27,901 nucleotides of DNA from the NCBI GenBank assembly GCA_002412705.1, contig DHVO01000044.1, positions 1-27,901 of the forward strand. Direction: 5' to 3'. The position numbers and the translations under genes were made by a program. This document shows, piece by piece, positions 14,870-23,447 of this stretch. The number at the start of each line of letters is the position of its first letter. The first letter of the stretch is position 1. The stretch comes from Bacteroidales bacterium UBA5206. GTDB lineage: Bacteria > Bacteroidota > Bacteroidia > Bacteroidales > Tenuifilaceae. Under the pieces are notes generated by a model. It was not told the DNA's origin and made no database searches. It worked only from the letters and a program-made list of their open reading frames with translations.

Positions 14870-16093
14870 TTAGCTGTTGATTTGTATCACGCTTTTATTG
14901 TAGAAATCGAGCAGTTTCTGGGCTTGTGCTTTTATGTCAAAAGTTTGCGTGGCAAACTCTTTTGCTGCTGCTCCAATCTTTAGCTCCAGCTCTTGGTTGC
15001 TAAGTAGCTCAATAAGCGATTTGGCAAAGGCACTTGGGGTGTTGGCTATAAGAATATTTTGCCCATTGGTGTAGTCAATACCTTCGGCTCCAATTGCAGT
15101 GGACACAATGGCTTTTCCTAGGGCCATACCTTCTACAATTTTTATGCGCATTCCGGAGCCTATTCTAAGTGGTACAATCATTATCCCAGCGTTAGCAATA
15201 AACTGCTTGGCGTTATCAACTTCGCCAATATACTCAATCCCCCTGCCATTAAGATTGTTGAGTAGCCTTTGTGGGGCATTGCGTCCTGCAATGGTGAATT
15301 TTGCATTAGGTATGGCTTGCAAAACCTGTGGCCAGCAGTTTTCTATAAACCAAACAATGCCATCTTGGTTTGGCTGCCAATCTAAACCACCTAGATGAAA
15401 AACTTGAGGTGTGTGGTTCGTTTTTACTGTAAAGTGTGCTATAAAATCATCGGCATTAATGCCAAAAGGGATGGTTATGCGTGGTGCTTTACAGCCAAGT
15501 TCTACTAATGCTCCTTCATCTTTTTTTGATATGGGCACAAGCAAGTCAACTTGTTGTAGGGCTTCCTGCTCCATCCGTTTAAGCCTTTTGGCTATGTGTT
15601 GTAGGTACCAGCGTTTAGGAGTTCTTTTTGTTGATGCTACTGTTCTTTCCCATATTTCGTGCTCAACGTTGTGGGCCCTAAGGGATATTAGCGCATTGGT
15701 ATGCTGTCTAATGGTTTTGATGTATGGGGTTAGGTACAGCCCTTCCAGTTGAACTATATCAAAAGTATTCTGAGATAAGATGGTTTTTATCCTGTAAATC
15801 AACGATTTGCTTACAAATCGTTGAGCGTTGTAGGGTAATTTGGAGAAAAAGAGGTTGGCTAGCGCCTTAAGGGGGCGTAGCCTTGTATCAACAAAAACAG
15901 TTTCTATGTTAAGGGTTTGCTTTAGCTCTGGTGGAAGCTGCTGCTCAGAGCAGTAGTGCTTAGGCGTGTTTATGGCTAACAGGGTTACTTTTGCTCCACC
16001 TTTTTCTAGGGCTGTAGCAAGGGATAGTGTAGCAATAGCCCCTCCATCTTTGGGTGGATAGGGTACTTTATTGGATAAAATTAGGATGTGCAT
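14870..16093 (-). CDS. Glycosyltransferase, GT4-like
   Basis: A 407-residue GT-B enzyme that retains anomeric configuration and uses a nucleotide sugar; its acceptor is probably an envelope polysaccharide, not identifiable here. The N-terminal domain opens with ILSNKVPYPPKDGGAIATL, a typical acceptor-side glycine motif. RAHNVEHEIWERT follows in the middle. The C-terminal Rossmann domain carries VFHLGGLDWQPNQDG, FTIAGRNAPQ and the donor-binding PLRIGSGMRIKIVEGMALGK then AIVSTAIGAEGID. It is cytoplasmic, with no membrane helix. It lies directly upstream of the GT2 gene and about 110 bases downstream of the LptF/LptG-family gene, from which a large hairpin separates it. Confidence 0.9.
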   Translation of the reverse strand: MHILILSNKVPYPPKDGGAIATLSLATALEKGGAKVTLLAINTPKHYCSEQQLPPELKQTLNIETVFVDTRLRPLKALANLFFSKLPYNAQRFVSKSLIYRIKTILSQNTFDIVQLEGLYLTPYIKTIRQHTNALISLRAHNVEHEIWERTVASTKRTPKRWYLQHIAKRLKRMEQEALQQVDLLVPISKKDEGALVELGCKAPRITIPFGINADDFIAHFTVKTNHTPQVFHLGGLDWQPNQDGIVWFIENCWPQVLQAIPNAKFTIAGRNAPQRLLNNLNGRGIEYIGEVDNAKQFIANAGIMIVPLRIGSGMRIKIVEGMALGKAIVSTAIGAEGIDYTNGQNILIANTPSAFAKSLIELLSNQELELKIGAAAKEFATQTFDIKAQAQKLLDFYNKSVIQINS

Positions 16094-16145
16094 TTGCTAC
16101 TGGTGTTGTGCGTTAAGCCTTTTTGATTCTTACTTAACGATATAA

Positions 16146-16196
16146 TTACCGAAACATTGTAGTGCTTGTTGCGCTTTAGCTACAATGTTCCGGTAA
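16146..16196 (-). terminator. Long hairpin after the LptF/LptG-family gene
   Basis: Arms of 17 bases (16146-16162 and 16180-16196) pair with a single mismatch around a 17-base loop. It begins 9 bases after the permease stop codon on the minus strand. No strong T run follows, so it may be a weak terminator or an RNA-stabilising element upstream of the GT4 gene. Confidence 0.55.
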
Positions 16197-16204
16197 CACC
16201 ATGA

Positions 16205-17674
16205 TTATAGTACAGGCTCTTTTTGCTTACGTTTGCCCTTGAACGAGAACACTTTTTTAAAGGTGTTAACATACCAATCGGCGTTTAGAATAACCGAATC
16301 GGTTGTTGCCTTGTATGATAGGAATGCTCCAAGCGGCAGTAGTATTACCGATGAAATCCACATACCAAGAGTTGGATGCCATACAAGTTCCCTAACAAAC
16401 TTTTCGCCTGTAATGGCAATTACGTAGTAAAGGATAAAGAATAGCACCGAGATAACTACGGGCATACCAAGTCCTCCTTTGCGGATAATGGCACCAAGAG
16501 GTGCTCCAATAAAGAAGAATACAAAACATGCAAACGAAAGGGCAAACTTACGGTGCCATTCAATTTTGTGGCGTGCAATGTACTTTGCCTTGTAGTTAAT
16601 TTCGTCGCTGGTGGTAGATATGTAGCTTTTGGCCGAACGGGCATTAACAAGTGCACGTTCAATAGCTCTAAGCTTTTGCTCGTTGTTCAGCTTGCTATAC
16701 AGTGTATCGGTTGTCAGTTTATAGGTAGCTGCAACCAGTACTGTATCCTGTGGTGCTCTGTAAACATTTCGGAGAACGATGTTGCTAACAAGGTTCTTTT
16801 TAAACGCATCGTTTCTAAATCTTAGCTCATTTGATAGTGAGTCTTGGGCTTTATCTAGCTGAGCAAGATTCATAACCTGGAAGTTGTTTTTAAATAGATC
16901 TTCGTCGGTTCGTTGAAGCCCAAAGCCCTTTAGCTCATGTATAAATGTTTGCTCTGCAAAATGGGTTTTACGCGCAGGCAGCTTTTTATCCCTGTTGCGA
17001 ACGGGCTCGCGTCCCTCTTTCACCTCTTCGTAGGTGTAGCCATTGTAAAGGGTAACCACAAGGTGACGCTCGTCGGTTGTTACGCGCATGTAGCCAGAGT
17101 CGGCAACTGTTACGGTAATATTCCCATCGTTGGAGCGATGGTCGTATATCATAATGCGCTTAAGCAGATTGGTGTTGTGGTTCTTTTCTCCAATCTTAAC
17201 GCTCATTCCTTCAATCCCATTGTAAAAAACCCCCTCTTTTAGCTGTAGCTCAGGGCGTTGTTGCTTTACATCGTATAGCAACGATGTGATTTTAAGGTTG
17301 GTGTAGGGAAGAACGTTGTTTGAGAAGAAGAATGCACCACTACTTATAAGTATGGTAACTACAATAAGGGGTAGCATAATTCTGGGTAGCGATATACCTG
17401 CCGATTTCATGGCCAGCAGCTCGTTGTTTTCGCCTAGGTTACCCAGCGTCATTAATGAGGCTAGTAGCGTTGAAAGGGGAAGCGCCATTGGTACCAAACC
17501 AGCCGATGCGTATAGCAGAAGCTCCGAGATTATGGTCCAGTCTAGACCTTTGCCAACCAAATCGTCAATGTACTTCCACAAAAACTGCATAAGAAGCACA
17601 AACATCACAATAAAGAAAGTCATTAGGAGAGGTCCTAAGTAACTTTTTAGAATAAATCTATGAAGCGTTTTCAC
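16205..17674 (-). CDS. LptF/LptG-family permease (YjgP/YjgQ)
   Basis: An inner-membrane subunit of the lipopolysaccharide export ABC transporter (LptB2FG), which extracts LPS from the inner membrane. The 489 residues show the family layout: three N-terminal helices (about 12-32, 55-77, 101-119), a large periplasmic domain (120-375) and three C-terminal helices (about 377-396, 402-422, 436-456). ELLAMKSAGIS (85-95) is the cytoplasmic coupling helix that meets the LptB ATPase, and EWHRKFALSFACFVFFFIGAP (372-392) is a family hallmark. F and G cannot be told apart here. The periplasmic domain is longer than in E. coli, as is usual in Bacteroidota. A TACTTTTG box lies 36 bases upstream. Confidence 0.94.
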   Translation of the reverse strand: MKTLHRFILKSYLGPLLMTFFIVMFVLLMQFLWKYIDDLVGKGLDWTIISELLLYASAGLVPMALPLSTLLASLMTLGNLGENNELLAMKSAGISLPRIMLPLIVVTILISSGAFFFSNNVLPYTNLKITSLLYDVKQQRPELQLKEGVFYNGIEGMSVKIGEKNHNTNLLKRIMIYDHRSNDGNITVTVADSGYMRVTTDERHLVVTLYNGYTYEEVKEGREPVRNRDKKLPARKTHFAEQTFIHELKGFGLQRTDEDLFKNNFQVMNLAQLDKAQDSLSNELRFRNDAFKKNLVSNIVLRNVYRAPQDTVLVAATYKLTTDTLYSKLNNEQKLRAIERALVNARSAKSYISTTSDEINYKAKYIARHKIEWHRKFALSFACFVFFFIGAPLGAIIRKGGLGMPVVISVLFFILYYVIAITGEKFVRELVWHPTLGMWISSVILLPLGAFLSYKATTDSVILNADWYVNTFKKVFSFKGKRKQKEPVL

Positions 17675-17709
17675 CTATAGCTATTTTTAAACCCATTATG
17701 TAATAAGCG

Positions 17710-17717
17710 CAAAAGTA
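17710..17717 (-). promoter_or_regulatory. Candidate -7 box for the LptF/LptG-family gene
   Basis: The minus strand reads TACTTTTG, an exact match to TAnnTTTG, about 36 bases before the ATG at 17674. It may drive the whole run down to ribBA or fmt. The -33 position holds TTA rather than TTG. Confidence 0.5.
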
Positions 17718-17846
17718 AGGTATTTTTCTAATTTCCGTTAACGATTTTTTTATTGCATTGCGCTCTTAAAGCTAATAAACATTATTAGCAAATGGATTAT
17801 TGCATTTAATGGCCATTTTTTGTTCTTCGGCCTCTCTGGTAGCCAT

Positions 17847-18251
17847 TTATATGCCCAGCACCCTTTTTAGTTCGCTAATTTGGTAGTTCCACAGAGAAAT
17901 CACGTCTTCAACCTCGTCCTCTTCCGATAAGGTTTCCACAATTTGCAACGATAGTTCGCCCGTAATATCCCTAACGCTAAGTTTGAACTCAAAGGTGTGA
18001 TTGTCGCCATAGTCTGGGTGGTCAATCCACCTAAACCGGATGTGTTTGTTCTCCTTTTTGTCTAAAACTTCGGCAATATGTTCCGTTTTATCCCAAATAA
18101 AGGTGAAAATGTTTCCAGATAGGTTTACATCATCGGCAAACCATTCCGATAACCCCGACGGTGTGCTAAGCCTATTAAAAAGCAGGCTGGCCGAGGTATT
18201 CATGCTATACTCTAATTCAAGCATGTTCGCAGTAATATTGTCTTCTTTCAT
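17847..18251 (-). CDS. START-like (SRPBCC) domain protein, Bacteroidota type
   Basis: A 134-residue cytoplasmic protein with the SRPBCC/START fold: a helix-grip that makes a hydrophobic ligand pocket. STPSGLSEWFADDV (29-42), FTFIWDKTEHIAEVL, HIRFRWIDHPDYGD and the acidic LSEEDEVEDVISLWNYQIS region are typical of a small family widespread in Bacteroidota and related to AHSA1-like proteins. The ligand is unknown. It is a single-gene unit with 460 bases of largely empty sequence upstream. The N terminus may begin a few residues later than the ATG chosen, since close relatives start near LELEYSMNT. Confidence 0.85.
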   Translation of the reverse strand: MKEDNITANMLELEYSMNTSASLLFNRLSTPSGLSEWFADDVNLSGNIFTFIWDKTEHIAEVLDKKENKHIRFRWIDHPDYGDNHTFEFKLSVRDITGELSLQIVETLSEEDEVEDVISLWNYQISELKRVLGI

Positions 18252-18706
18252 GGCTTTGTTCTTTCAAAGTCAACCCAGATGGTGATGGGTTTTTGCCCTT
18301 ACTGCAATATATTAATTTAAATCACTTTTATGTTGGTAGTGGGCAAATTACTTATTAACAATTGCGTGATAATGTGTTCATAACAGCGGTTTTTCCATGG
18401 GATAATCATTGGGTTTGCTTCTGCTGTGTGCGCAATCTACACTGCGTTTTGTTACGTGTTGTGGTGTACACAGGGAAAACAGGAAACGCTGTGTTACGCG
18501 TTTAAAATGGTAGAGAGGTGAAAATTTATTTTAAAATCACGGTTCGATAACATGTTGAAACACAGAAAGTCGATTTTTACTAGTGCTATTGTGCTCAAAA
18601 ATCAGTAAAAAAATATGATTTTGACTCTTGCGTGGAAAGAAATTATTCCTACTTTTGCACCGCGATTGACAACAACGGTTGCCGATTCCACTTGAAAGAA
18701 TGAAAT
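18252..18706. other. Intergenic region upstream of tRNA-Met
   Basis: About 455 bases without a credible ORF. It carries the tRNA promoter at its right end and a nested inverted repeat near 18572-18611 (TTTTTACT at 18574-18581 paired with AGTAAAAA at 18604-18611). Nothing else is recognised. Confidence 0.5.
18628..18657 (+). promoter_or_regulatory. tRNA-Met promoter
   Basis: TTG at 18628-18630, a 19-base spacer and TACTTTTG at 18650-18657 form a full-consensus Bacteroidota promoter about 50 bases before the tRNA. It is followed by CACCGC, nearly the same as the promoter at the right edge of the window. Confidence 0.8.
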
Positions 18707-18780
18707 GGCGAGGTAGCTCAGCTGGTTAGAGCGCATGATTCATAATCATGAGGTCGGCGGTTCAATCCCGCCTCTCGCTA
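18707..18780 (+). tRNA. tRNA-Met (CAT anticodon), probably elongator
   Basis: The cloverleaf is complete: acceptor GGCGAGG pairing with TCTCGCT (two G-U pairs), D stem GCTC/GAGC, anticodon stem CATGA/TCATG with loop TTCATAA, and T stem GGCGG/CCGCC. The discriminator base is A and the CCA end is not encoded. The anticodon stem lacks the three G-C pairs of the initiator, so this is the elongator tRNA-Met or, less likely, a lysidine-modified tRNA-Ile2. Confidence 0.95.
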
Positions 18781-18842
18781 CAATCCTGTAGGGCAAATAA
18801 ACAGGGTTTACTTTGGTTATTAGTTAATTAGTTTGGGAAAAA

Positions 18843-18875
18843 AAGAAGCGCACCTTAGGGTGCGCTTCTTTTTTT
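18843..18875. terminator. Terminator shared by tRNA-Met and the DUF4349 gene
   Basis: A 12-bp GC-rich stem (18843-18854 with 18859-18870) with loop TTAG is followed by a T run on the plus strand. An A run precedes it, so it can also act on the minus strand; the stop of the DUF4349 gene lies at its right edge. Confidence 0.88.
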
Positions 18876-19797
18876 AGTATGTGCCAGATTCAACAGGCTT
18901 ATCCTTTTTTTGCTTCTTTTCTCGCTTTTTCTCCGCTTTCTTTTCTTCTTTCCTTTGCACACGATAGGCCTTGAACCATTTTATGGATAGCCAAATAAGA
19001 ATGGCAACAACATATAGAGGCCATAGCCTAATAAGGAACAGAAGAGCGGTAACAAAGCCTTTCCAACCCTTGTCTATTGCCGATAACAGACGTTCTGTAA
19101 ATTTTGGGGTTTCTGTTGGTTCATACTTGAACTCAACCTTTTGGTATAGGTTTATATAAATAGTGCTTTGGGCTACTTGGCTGCTAAGGTATTTTAACCT
19201 CCCTGTATAGCCATCAATTTCTGCTCTTATTTGGCCTAGTTTCTCTTCAACCCTTATAATCTCGTCCACTGTTTTTGCTTTCCTTAAGAGGTCAATTAGC
19301 GAGGCTTCTACCTTTTTCATGTTTTTAAGCCTAGCCTCAATATCTATAAACTCTTCAGTAACATCGGCAGCTTCAACGTTTTTATACTCTAGGCGCTTGC
19401 CAATACTGGCCAGTTCCGCTGTTAGGGGTTCTAGTTTTTTTGCATCAACCTTAACTTCTAGGTCGCAGCTAATACGGTAGCTGTCGTTAAATTGGTTGTC
19501 GCGGATAAGTGTGGCGCCGTAGGCTGAAAGTATTGAGTCTAGTTTTTGACGGGTCTCAGCAAAGTTTCCTGTTTCAATGCCTAGCCTAACGTTTTTAATT
19601 ATTTTTCGGTCTAGCGTAACACTGTTACCTGGTGCTGCAGGCGCAGCAGCGGATCTAACTTCTGGGCTGTAATCGGCAACCTCGCTCAGAATCATCTCCT
19701 CTTGCTTGGTCACCGGGATTCCTTTGTCCTCATAGCGCCCTGCACAGGAAAAGGTTACCAAGCCAATTAGGGCAAGCAAAGTAATCTGTTTTTTCAT
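18874..19797 (-). CDS. DUF4349 lipoprotein
   Basis: A 307-residue envelope protein of unknown function. The signal peptide ends in a lipobox (LVTFSC, C18), so it is probably lipid-anchored. Residues about 60-240 match the DUF4349 family: IIKNVRLGIETGNFAETRQ, the paired-strand region SYRISCDLEVKVDAKKLE, VEAADVTEEFIDIEARLKN (the most conserved part), a long coiled coil with RVEEKLGQIRAEIDGYTGRL, and QSTIYINLYQK. One membrane helix (about 248-270) and a strongly Lys-rich tail follow, placing the coiled coil outside the cytoplasm and the tail inside. An N-terminal lipid and a C-terminal membrane helix together would tether both ends. No neighbour suggests a role. Its stop codon overlaps the tRNA terminator. 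Confidence 0.88.
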   Translation of the reverse strand: MKKQITLLALIGLVTFSCAGRYEDKGIPVTKQEEMILSEVADYSPEVRSAAAPAAPGNSVTLDRKIIKNVRLGIETGNFAETRQKLDSILSAYGATLIRDNQFNDSYRISCDLEVKVDAKKLEPLTAELASIGKRLEYKNVEAADVTEEFIDIEARLKNMKKVEASLIDLLRKAKTVDEIIRVEEKLGQIRAEIDGYTGRLKYLSSQVAQSTIYINLYQKVEFKYEPTETPKFTERLLSAIDKGWKGFVTALLFLIRLWPLYVVAILIWLSIKWFKAYRVQRKEEKKAEKKREKKQKKDKPVESGTY

Positions 19798-19876
19798 GGT
19801 ATTGGGTATTTGGGTTCTATCTTAATGGCTTACGCATCATACTTTACAGGTTGTTATAATGTTGAGATGGGAACAG

Positions 19877-20083
19877 CTATATAACCTCAATAGTTTTGCC
19901 AAGTGCTTCAACCTTATCGCCAACTTTAACCTTTGCCCGCTTGCGGTACTCAACTACCCCGTTAAGCTTAACCTCGCTATCTTCCACAAGGAACTTGGCA
20001 TGTGCACCACTTTCGGCAATTCTAACTGCTTTAAGCAGTTTTATAAGCTCTATGTACTCTCCTGTTAAGTTAAATGTGGTCAT
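19877..20083 (-). CDS. Small S4-domain RNA-binding protein
   Basis: A 68-residue protein made almost entirely of an S4 fold (YbcJ/YaaA-like, COG2501). FNLTGEYIELIKLLKAVRIAE leads into the S4 core GAHAKFLVEDSEVKLNGVVEYRKRAKV, followed by the closing VGDKVEALG strand. It probably binds structured RNA such as rRNA or tRNA; its target is unknown. It is separated from the POT transporter upstream by a terminator, so it needs its own promoter, which is not clear (a weak TACACCTTTA lies about 20 bases upstream). Length and motifs make it a real gene despite its size. Confidence 0.88.
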   Translation of the reverse strand: MTTFNLTGEYIELIKLLKAVRIAESGAHAKFLVEDSEVKLNGVVEYRKRAKVKVGDKVEALGKTIEVI

Positions 20084-20107
20084 CGCTTTTTTTATGTAAA
20101 GGTGTAC

Positions 20108-20135
20108 AAAAAAGCCATCCGCGTCAACGGATGGC
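20108..20135 (-). terminator. Terminator of the POT transporter gene
   Basis: A perfect 8-bp GC-rich stem (20114-20121 with 20128-20135) and a six-base loop are followed on the minus strand by six Ts. It lies 31 bases after the transporter stop codon. Confidence 0.88.
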
Positions 20136-20165
20136 TCTAAAATATTTAGTTATGTTGTGCTCTGC

Positions 20166-21680
20166 TTATTTAGCAACTCTTTCAAGCCACTTAACCATAG
20201 AGAACATTACAATCATTGAAATTGCGCAAACTACTACAAAAACAGTCCATGTGGTAGCTATTGAAATTCTTTCATACATCATAGCACCAAGAACAAGAGA
20301 GAAGTTTCCAATAGCCGTTGCACCTAACCAGCAGCCTTGCATTAACCCTTGAAGGTGTGCAGGGGCTACTTTCGATACAAACGAAAGTCCTAGTGGTGAA
20401 ATAAATAGCTCGGCTACAGTTAGTATAAAGTAGGTTGCAAATAGTAACCATGGTGTAACCCTTGCATCAAAAGGCAGACCTCCTTGTGCTTGAACCTCTT
20501 TTAGTTCAGGAAGACCAAGAGAACCAATAGCCATTAGAACGAAAGCCGAAGCTGCAATACCCATACCTATAGCAATTTTCTTAGGAGTTGATGGCTCTTT
20601 ACCTCTTCTAGCAAGGAATCCAAACAGTGCTATAATTACAGGGGTTAGGAACACTACAATAAATGGGTTAACCGACTGGAATATCTCAGCAGAAATGCTC
20701 AACCCAAATATTTCTAGTTGGGTGTAATCCTTAGCAAACATTGTAAGGGTTAAGCCATTTTGGTGGAATGAGAACCAGAAGAAGATAACAATTGCAAACA
20801 CCGCGAATAGCGCAAGAAGACGTTGCTTAATCTCTTTAGCATCTTGCATAATCTCTTCTTTAGAGATAGTAGCTGATTCTGTTTTTGCAGGAATTTTAGC
20901 TGCAGGGTTAGGCAGAATTCTCTTGTAAACAATAAAGATTACTAGTGAGATTAGCATTGCTATAATAGCTACAGAGAATGCATAGTGGAATCCAGTATTG
21001 AAAGCAAGTAGGTAGTTCTGAGCAAACTCAGATAGGTTGCCTGGTTCTACTCCGTTAGAAACTCTTGTTGCTAACTCAGTAAAACGACCAGATACAATGC
21101 TTTCTGCCATATTGCCATCTAAATACTGGTGGCAAAGACCAGGAAGGTCCGCATTATAAGCAAAGCCTTGTGATTCAACAAACTTGTTCCTTACATAGGT
21201 TGCAGCAAACGGAGCAAACATACCACCAACGTTAATAAACATGTAGAAAATCTGGAAACCAGAGTCACGTAGCGATCTGTATGAGTCGTTGTCGTAAAGT
21301 TGTCCTACTAAAGCTTGTAGGTTACCTTTAAATAGTCCGTTACCAAAAGCGATAACAAGTAACGCAGCAAGTGCAATGAACTTAGTGGTAATTAGAGCAG
21401 GAATGGCAAGGAATACATAACCCAATGTCATTACTAAAATACCAGCAATAATGGTTCCTTTGTAGTTTCTCAATCTGTCGGCGATAATACCTCCAAATAC
21501 AGCAAGAATATAGATTGCTCCATAAAAAATACTGTACATCTGTCCTGCTTCTTCGCCTGTTAGATTGAACTTAGACATCAGGAAGAGGGTCAGAATAGCC
21601 ATCATGGTGTAAAAGCCAAAGCGCTCACCCATGTTGGCGAGTGCTGCAGGGATCAGACCTTTTGGTTGATTCTTGAACAT
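20166..21680 (-). CDS. POT-family proton-coupled peptide transporter
   Basis: An inner-membrane MFS transporter importing di- and tripeptides with protons. The 504 residues contain the family signature NMGERFGFYTMMAILTLF (16-33; ExxERFxYY type) and the cytoplasmic loop motif GGIIADRLRNYKGTIIAG after the second helix. About 12-14 membrane helices are visible along the sequence. FFWFSFHQNGLTLTMFAKDY resembles the conserved region of the second half, and FISPLGLSFVSKVAPAHLQGLMQG is the second POT signature. It is preceded by a full-consensus promoter and followed by a terminator, so it is monocistronic. PepD, encoded some 4 kb away, could process its cargo. Confidence 0.95.
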   Translation of the reverse strand: MFKNQPKGLIPAALANMGERFGFYTMMAILTLFLMSKFNLTGEEAGQMYSIFYGAIYILAVFGGIIADRLRNYKGTIIAGILVMTLGYVFLAIPALITTKFIALAALLVIAFGNGLFKGNLQALVGQLYDNDSYRSLRDSGFQIFYMFINVGGMFAPFAATYVRNKFVESQGFAYNADLPGLCHQYLDGNMAESIVSGRFTELATRVSNGVEPGNLSEFAQNYLLAFNTGFHYAFSVAIIAMLISLVIFIVYKRILPNPAAKIPAKTESATISKEEIMQDAKEIKQRLLALFAVFAIVIFFWFSFHQNGLTLTMFAKDYTQLEIFGLSISAEIFQSVNPFIVVFLTPVIIALFGFLARRGKEPSTPKKIAIGMGIAASAFVLMAIGSLGLPELKEVQAQGGLPFDARVTPWLLFATYFILTVAELFISPLGLSFVSKVAPAHLQGLMQGCWLGATAIGNFSLVLGAMMYERISIATTWTVFVVVCAISMIVMFSMVKWLERVAK

Positions 21681-21732
21681 AGTTTGTTATTGTTAGAGTT
21701 AGAAATAATTTTCTGTCATTTCGCAACGGCGA

Positions 21733-21761
21733 CAAATATAGAAATTTTTTGTAGGTAACAA
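21733..21761 (-). promoter_or_regulatory. Promoter of the POT transporter gene
   Basis: On the minus strand TTG (21761-21759), an 18-base spacer and TATATTTG (21740-21733) give a full-consensus Bacteroidota promoter, about 53 bases before the ATG at 21680. Confidence 0.75.
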
Positions 21762-21816
21762 TATGACCTGCAAACATGCTATTCGATACACCAAAACGAA
21801 AAAGGCTTAATTGCAT

Positions 21817-21824
21817 TATCTTTG
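21817..21824 (+). promoter_or_regulatory. Candidate -7 box for the nnr gene
   Basis: TATCTTTG matches TAnnTTTG exactly and lies 29 bases before the ATG at 21853. No TTG is seen at the -33 position. Confidence 0.5.
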
Positions 21825-21852
21825 TTAATGTTTTTTCCACCAATGGCTGTCG

Positions 21853-23370
21853 ATGATGAAAATTTATTCCACCCATCAGGTTAAGCAAATAGATGATTAT
21901 ACCATTAAACATGAGCCAATTCGCTCTATCGATTTAATGGAGCGTGCTGCAGAGGCGTTATTTTTTAGGTGTATAAAAATTATCCCGCCTACAAGCCCTG
22001 TCGCTGTTTATTGCGGCCCTGGGAATAATGGTGGCGATGGGCTTGCTGTTGCTAGAATGCTACTTCTATCAGGGTTTCATGTACAGGTTTACTTCATAGA
22101 TAGTAAATCGTACTCCCCCGATTTTGAAGTAAATCTATCTCGGCTTAAGGCCTTAGGGTTATGCTTCCCCGTGCAAATTGCATATGAGCATCAGTTGGTT
22201 ACACATAATAAAAACACTTATATAGTTGATGCCCTTTTTGGATCTGGATTAAGTAGGCCTTTGGATGGTATTGCAAAATATGTTGTAAATCATATAAACC
22301 AACAGAAAAAAAGAGTAATAGCAATAGATATTCCTTCGGGATTGTTTGGTGATGATAATCCTTATCCCAATCCTAATAGTGTTGTAAAGGCAGATGTAAC
22401 TCTTACGCTGCAATTTCCAAAAATGTCATTCTTTTTTGCCGAGAATCAGGGGTTTGTAGGTAGTGTAGATGTTGTTCCCATAGGCTTACACCAGCTTGCA
22501 CTCGAGAATACCCCGTCTTCGTACTTTATGGTTGAACAGCGCGATGTGGCAGTAATGTTACCACCAAGGCAAAAATTTTCACACAAGGGAAGTTTTGGGC
22601 ATGCCCTAGTTATTGCAGGAAAGGTTGGAATGATGGGGGCTGCGTCCTTTGCTATTAGTGGGTGCATTAAAGCGGGTGCTGGTTTGGTCACCGCGCATAT
22701 TCCAAGGAGTGGTTTGCAAATAGTCCAAACGGCTATTCCTGAATCTATTGTAAGTTTAAGTAATGATGATTTGGAAATAGACACAATCCCAGATTTATCG
22801 CGTTATAGTGCTGTGTGTGTTGGCCCTGGTATTGGAATCTCTGCGCAGACACTGCATATGCTCGAATCCCTTATTAGTTCTGCACACAGCCTTCCCTTAG
22901 TTATAGATGCCGATGCGCTAAATCTTATTGCGGCCAATGGGAAGCTTTTAAGTGGTTTGGGGAATGGTGCTATTCTTACGCCGCATCCTGGTGAATTCGA
23001 TAGGCTTTTTGGTCGCTCCTCATGTGGCGAGGATAGATTGAGTAAAGGAGTTCGCTATGCACGGGAACTAGGTGTTACAATCGTTATAAAAGGTGCAAAC
23101 ACACAAGTGGTATCTCCTCTTGGCGAGGTTTTTTTTATTCCTGTAGGCAATGCGGGAATGGCTACTGGTGGTAGTGGCGATGTGCTTTCGGGAATAATTA
23201 CCTCCCTTTTAGCACAAGGCTTAGAGCCCACAAAGGCTGCAATTGCAGGTGCGTATGTGCATGGGGTATCTGGCGATATTGCTGCTGCAATAAAGGGCCA
23301 GCTATCGCTATCGGCAACCGATATTGTATCCTGCATCCCAAGTGCTTTTAAGCAGATTGCTACAATTTAA
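21853..23370 (+). CDS. nnr: Bifunctional NAD(P)H-hydrate epimerase / ADP-dependent dehydratase
   Basis: A metabolite-repair enzyme that restores damaged NADHX and NADPHX. The N-terminal epimerase half (1-215, YjeF_N fold) shows CGPGNNGGDGLAVARML (54-70) and IVDALFGSGLSRPLDG. The C-terminal dehydratase half (225-505, ribokinase-like) shows HALVIAGKVGMMGAASFA, IKAGAGLVTAHIPR, VIDADALNLIA, LTPHPGEFDRLFG and NAGMATGGSGDVLSGIITSL, with the catalytic Asp in GSGD. Both halves look intact at 505 residues, the usual fused length. Two adjacent ATG codons (21853 and 21856) could serve as start; the choice changes one residue. It is divergent from the POT gene, with promoter boxes for both inside the 172-base gap. 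Confidence 0.97.
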   Translation: MMKIYSTHQVKQIDDYTIKHEPIRSIDLMERAAEALFFRCIKIIPPTSPVAVYCGPGNNGGDGLAVARMLLLSGFHVQVYFIDSKSYSPDFEVNLSRLKALGLCFPVQIAYEHQLVTHNKNTYIVDALFGSGLSRPLDGIAKYVVNHINQQKKRVIAIDIPSGLFGDDNPYPNPNSVVKADVTLTLQFPKMSFFFAENQGFVGSVDVVPIGLHQLALENTPSSYFMVEQRDVAVMLPPRQKFSHKGSFGHALVIAGKVGMMGAASFAISGCIKAGAGLVTAHIPRSGLQIVQTAIPESIVSLSNDDLEIDTIPDLSRYSAVCVGPGIGISAQTLHMLESLISSAHSLPLVIDADALNLIAANGKLLSGLGNGAILTPHPGEFDRLFGRSSCGEDRLSKGVRYARELGVTIVIKGANTQVVSPLGEVFFIPVGNAGMATGGSGDVLSGIITSLLAQGLEPTKAAIAGAYVHGVSGDIAAAIKGQLSLSATDIVSCIPSAFKQIATI

Positions 23371-23447
23371 TTTGGGTTTAATCCGTTCCCTTTATATATA
23401 TAGTACCTTAGACCGTTAAATTGTAAGTAAATAAAATAGTTCTAGAT

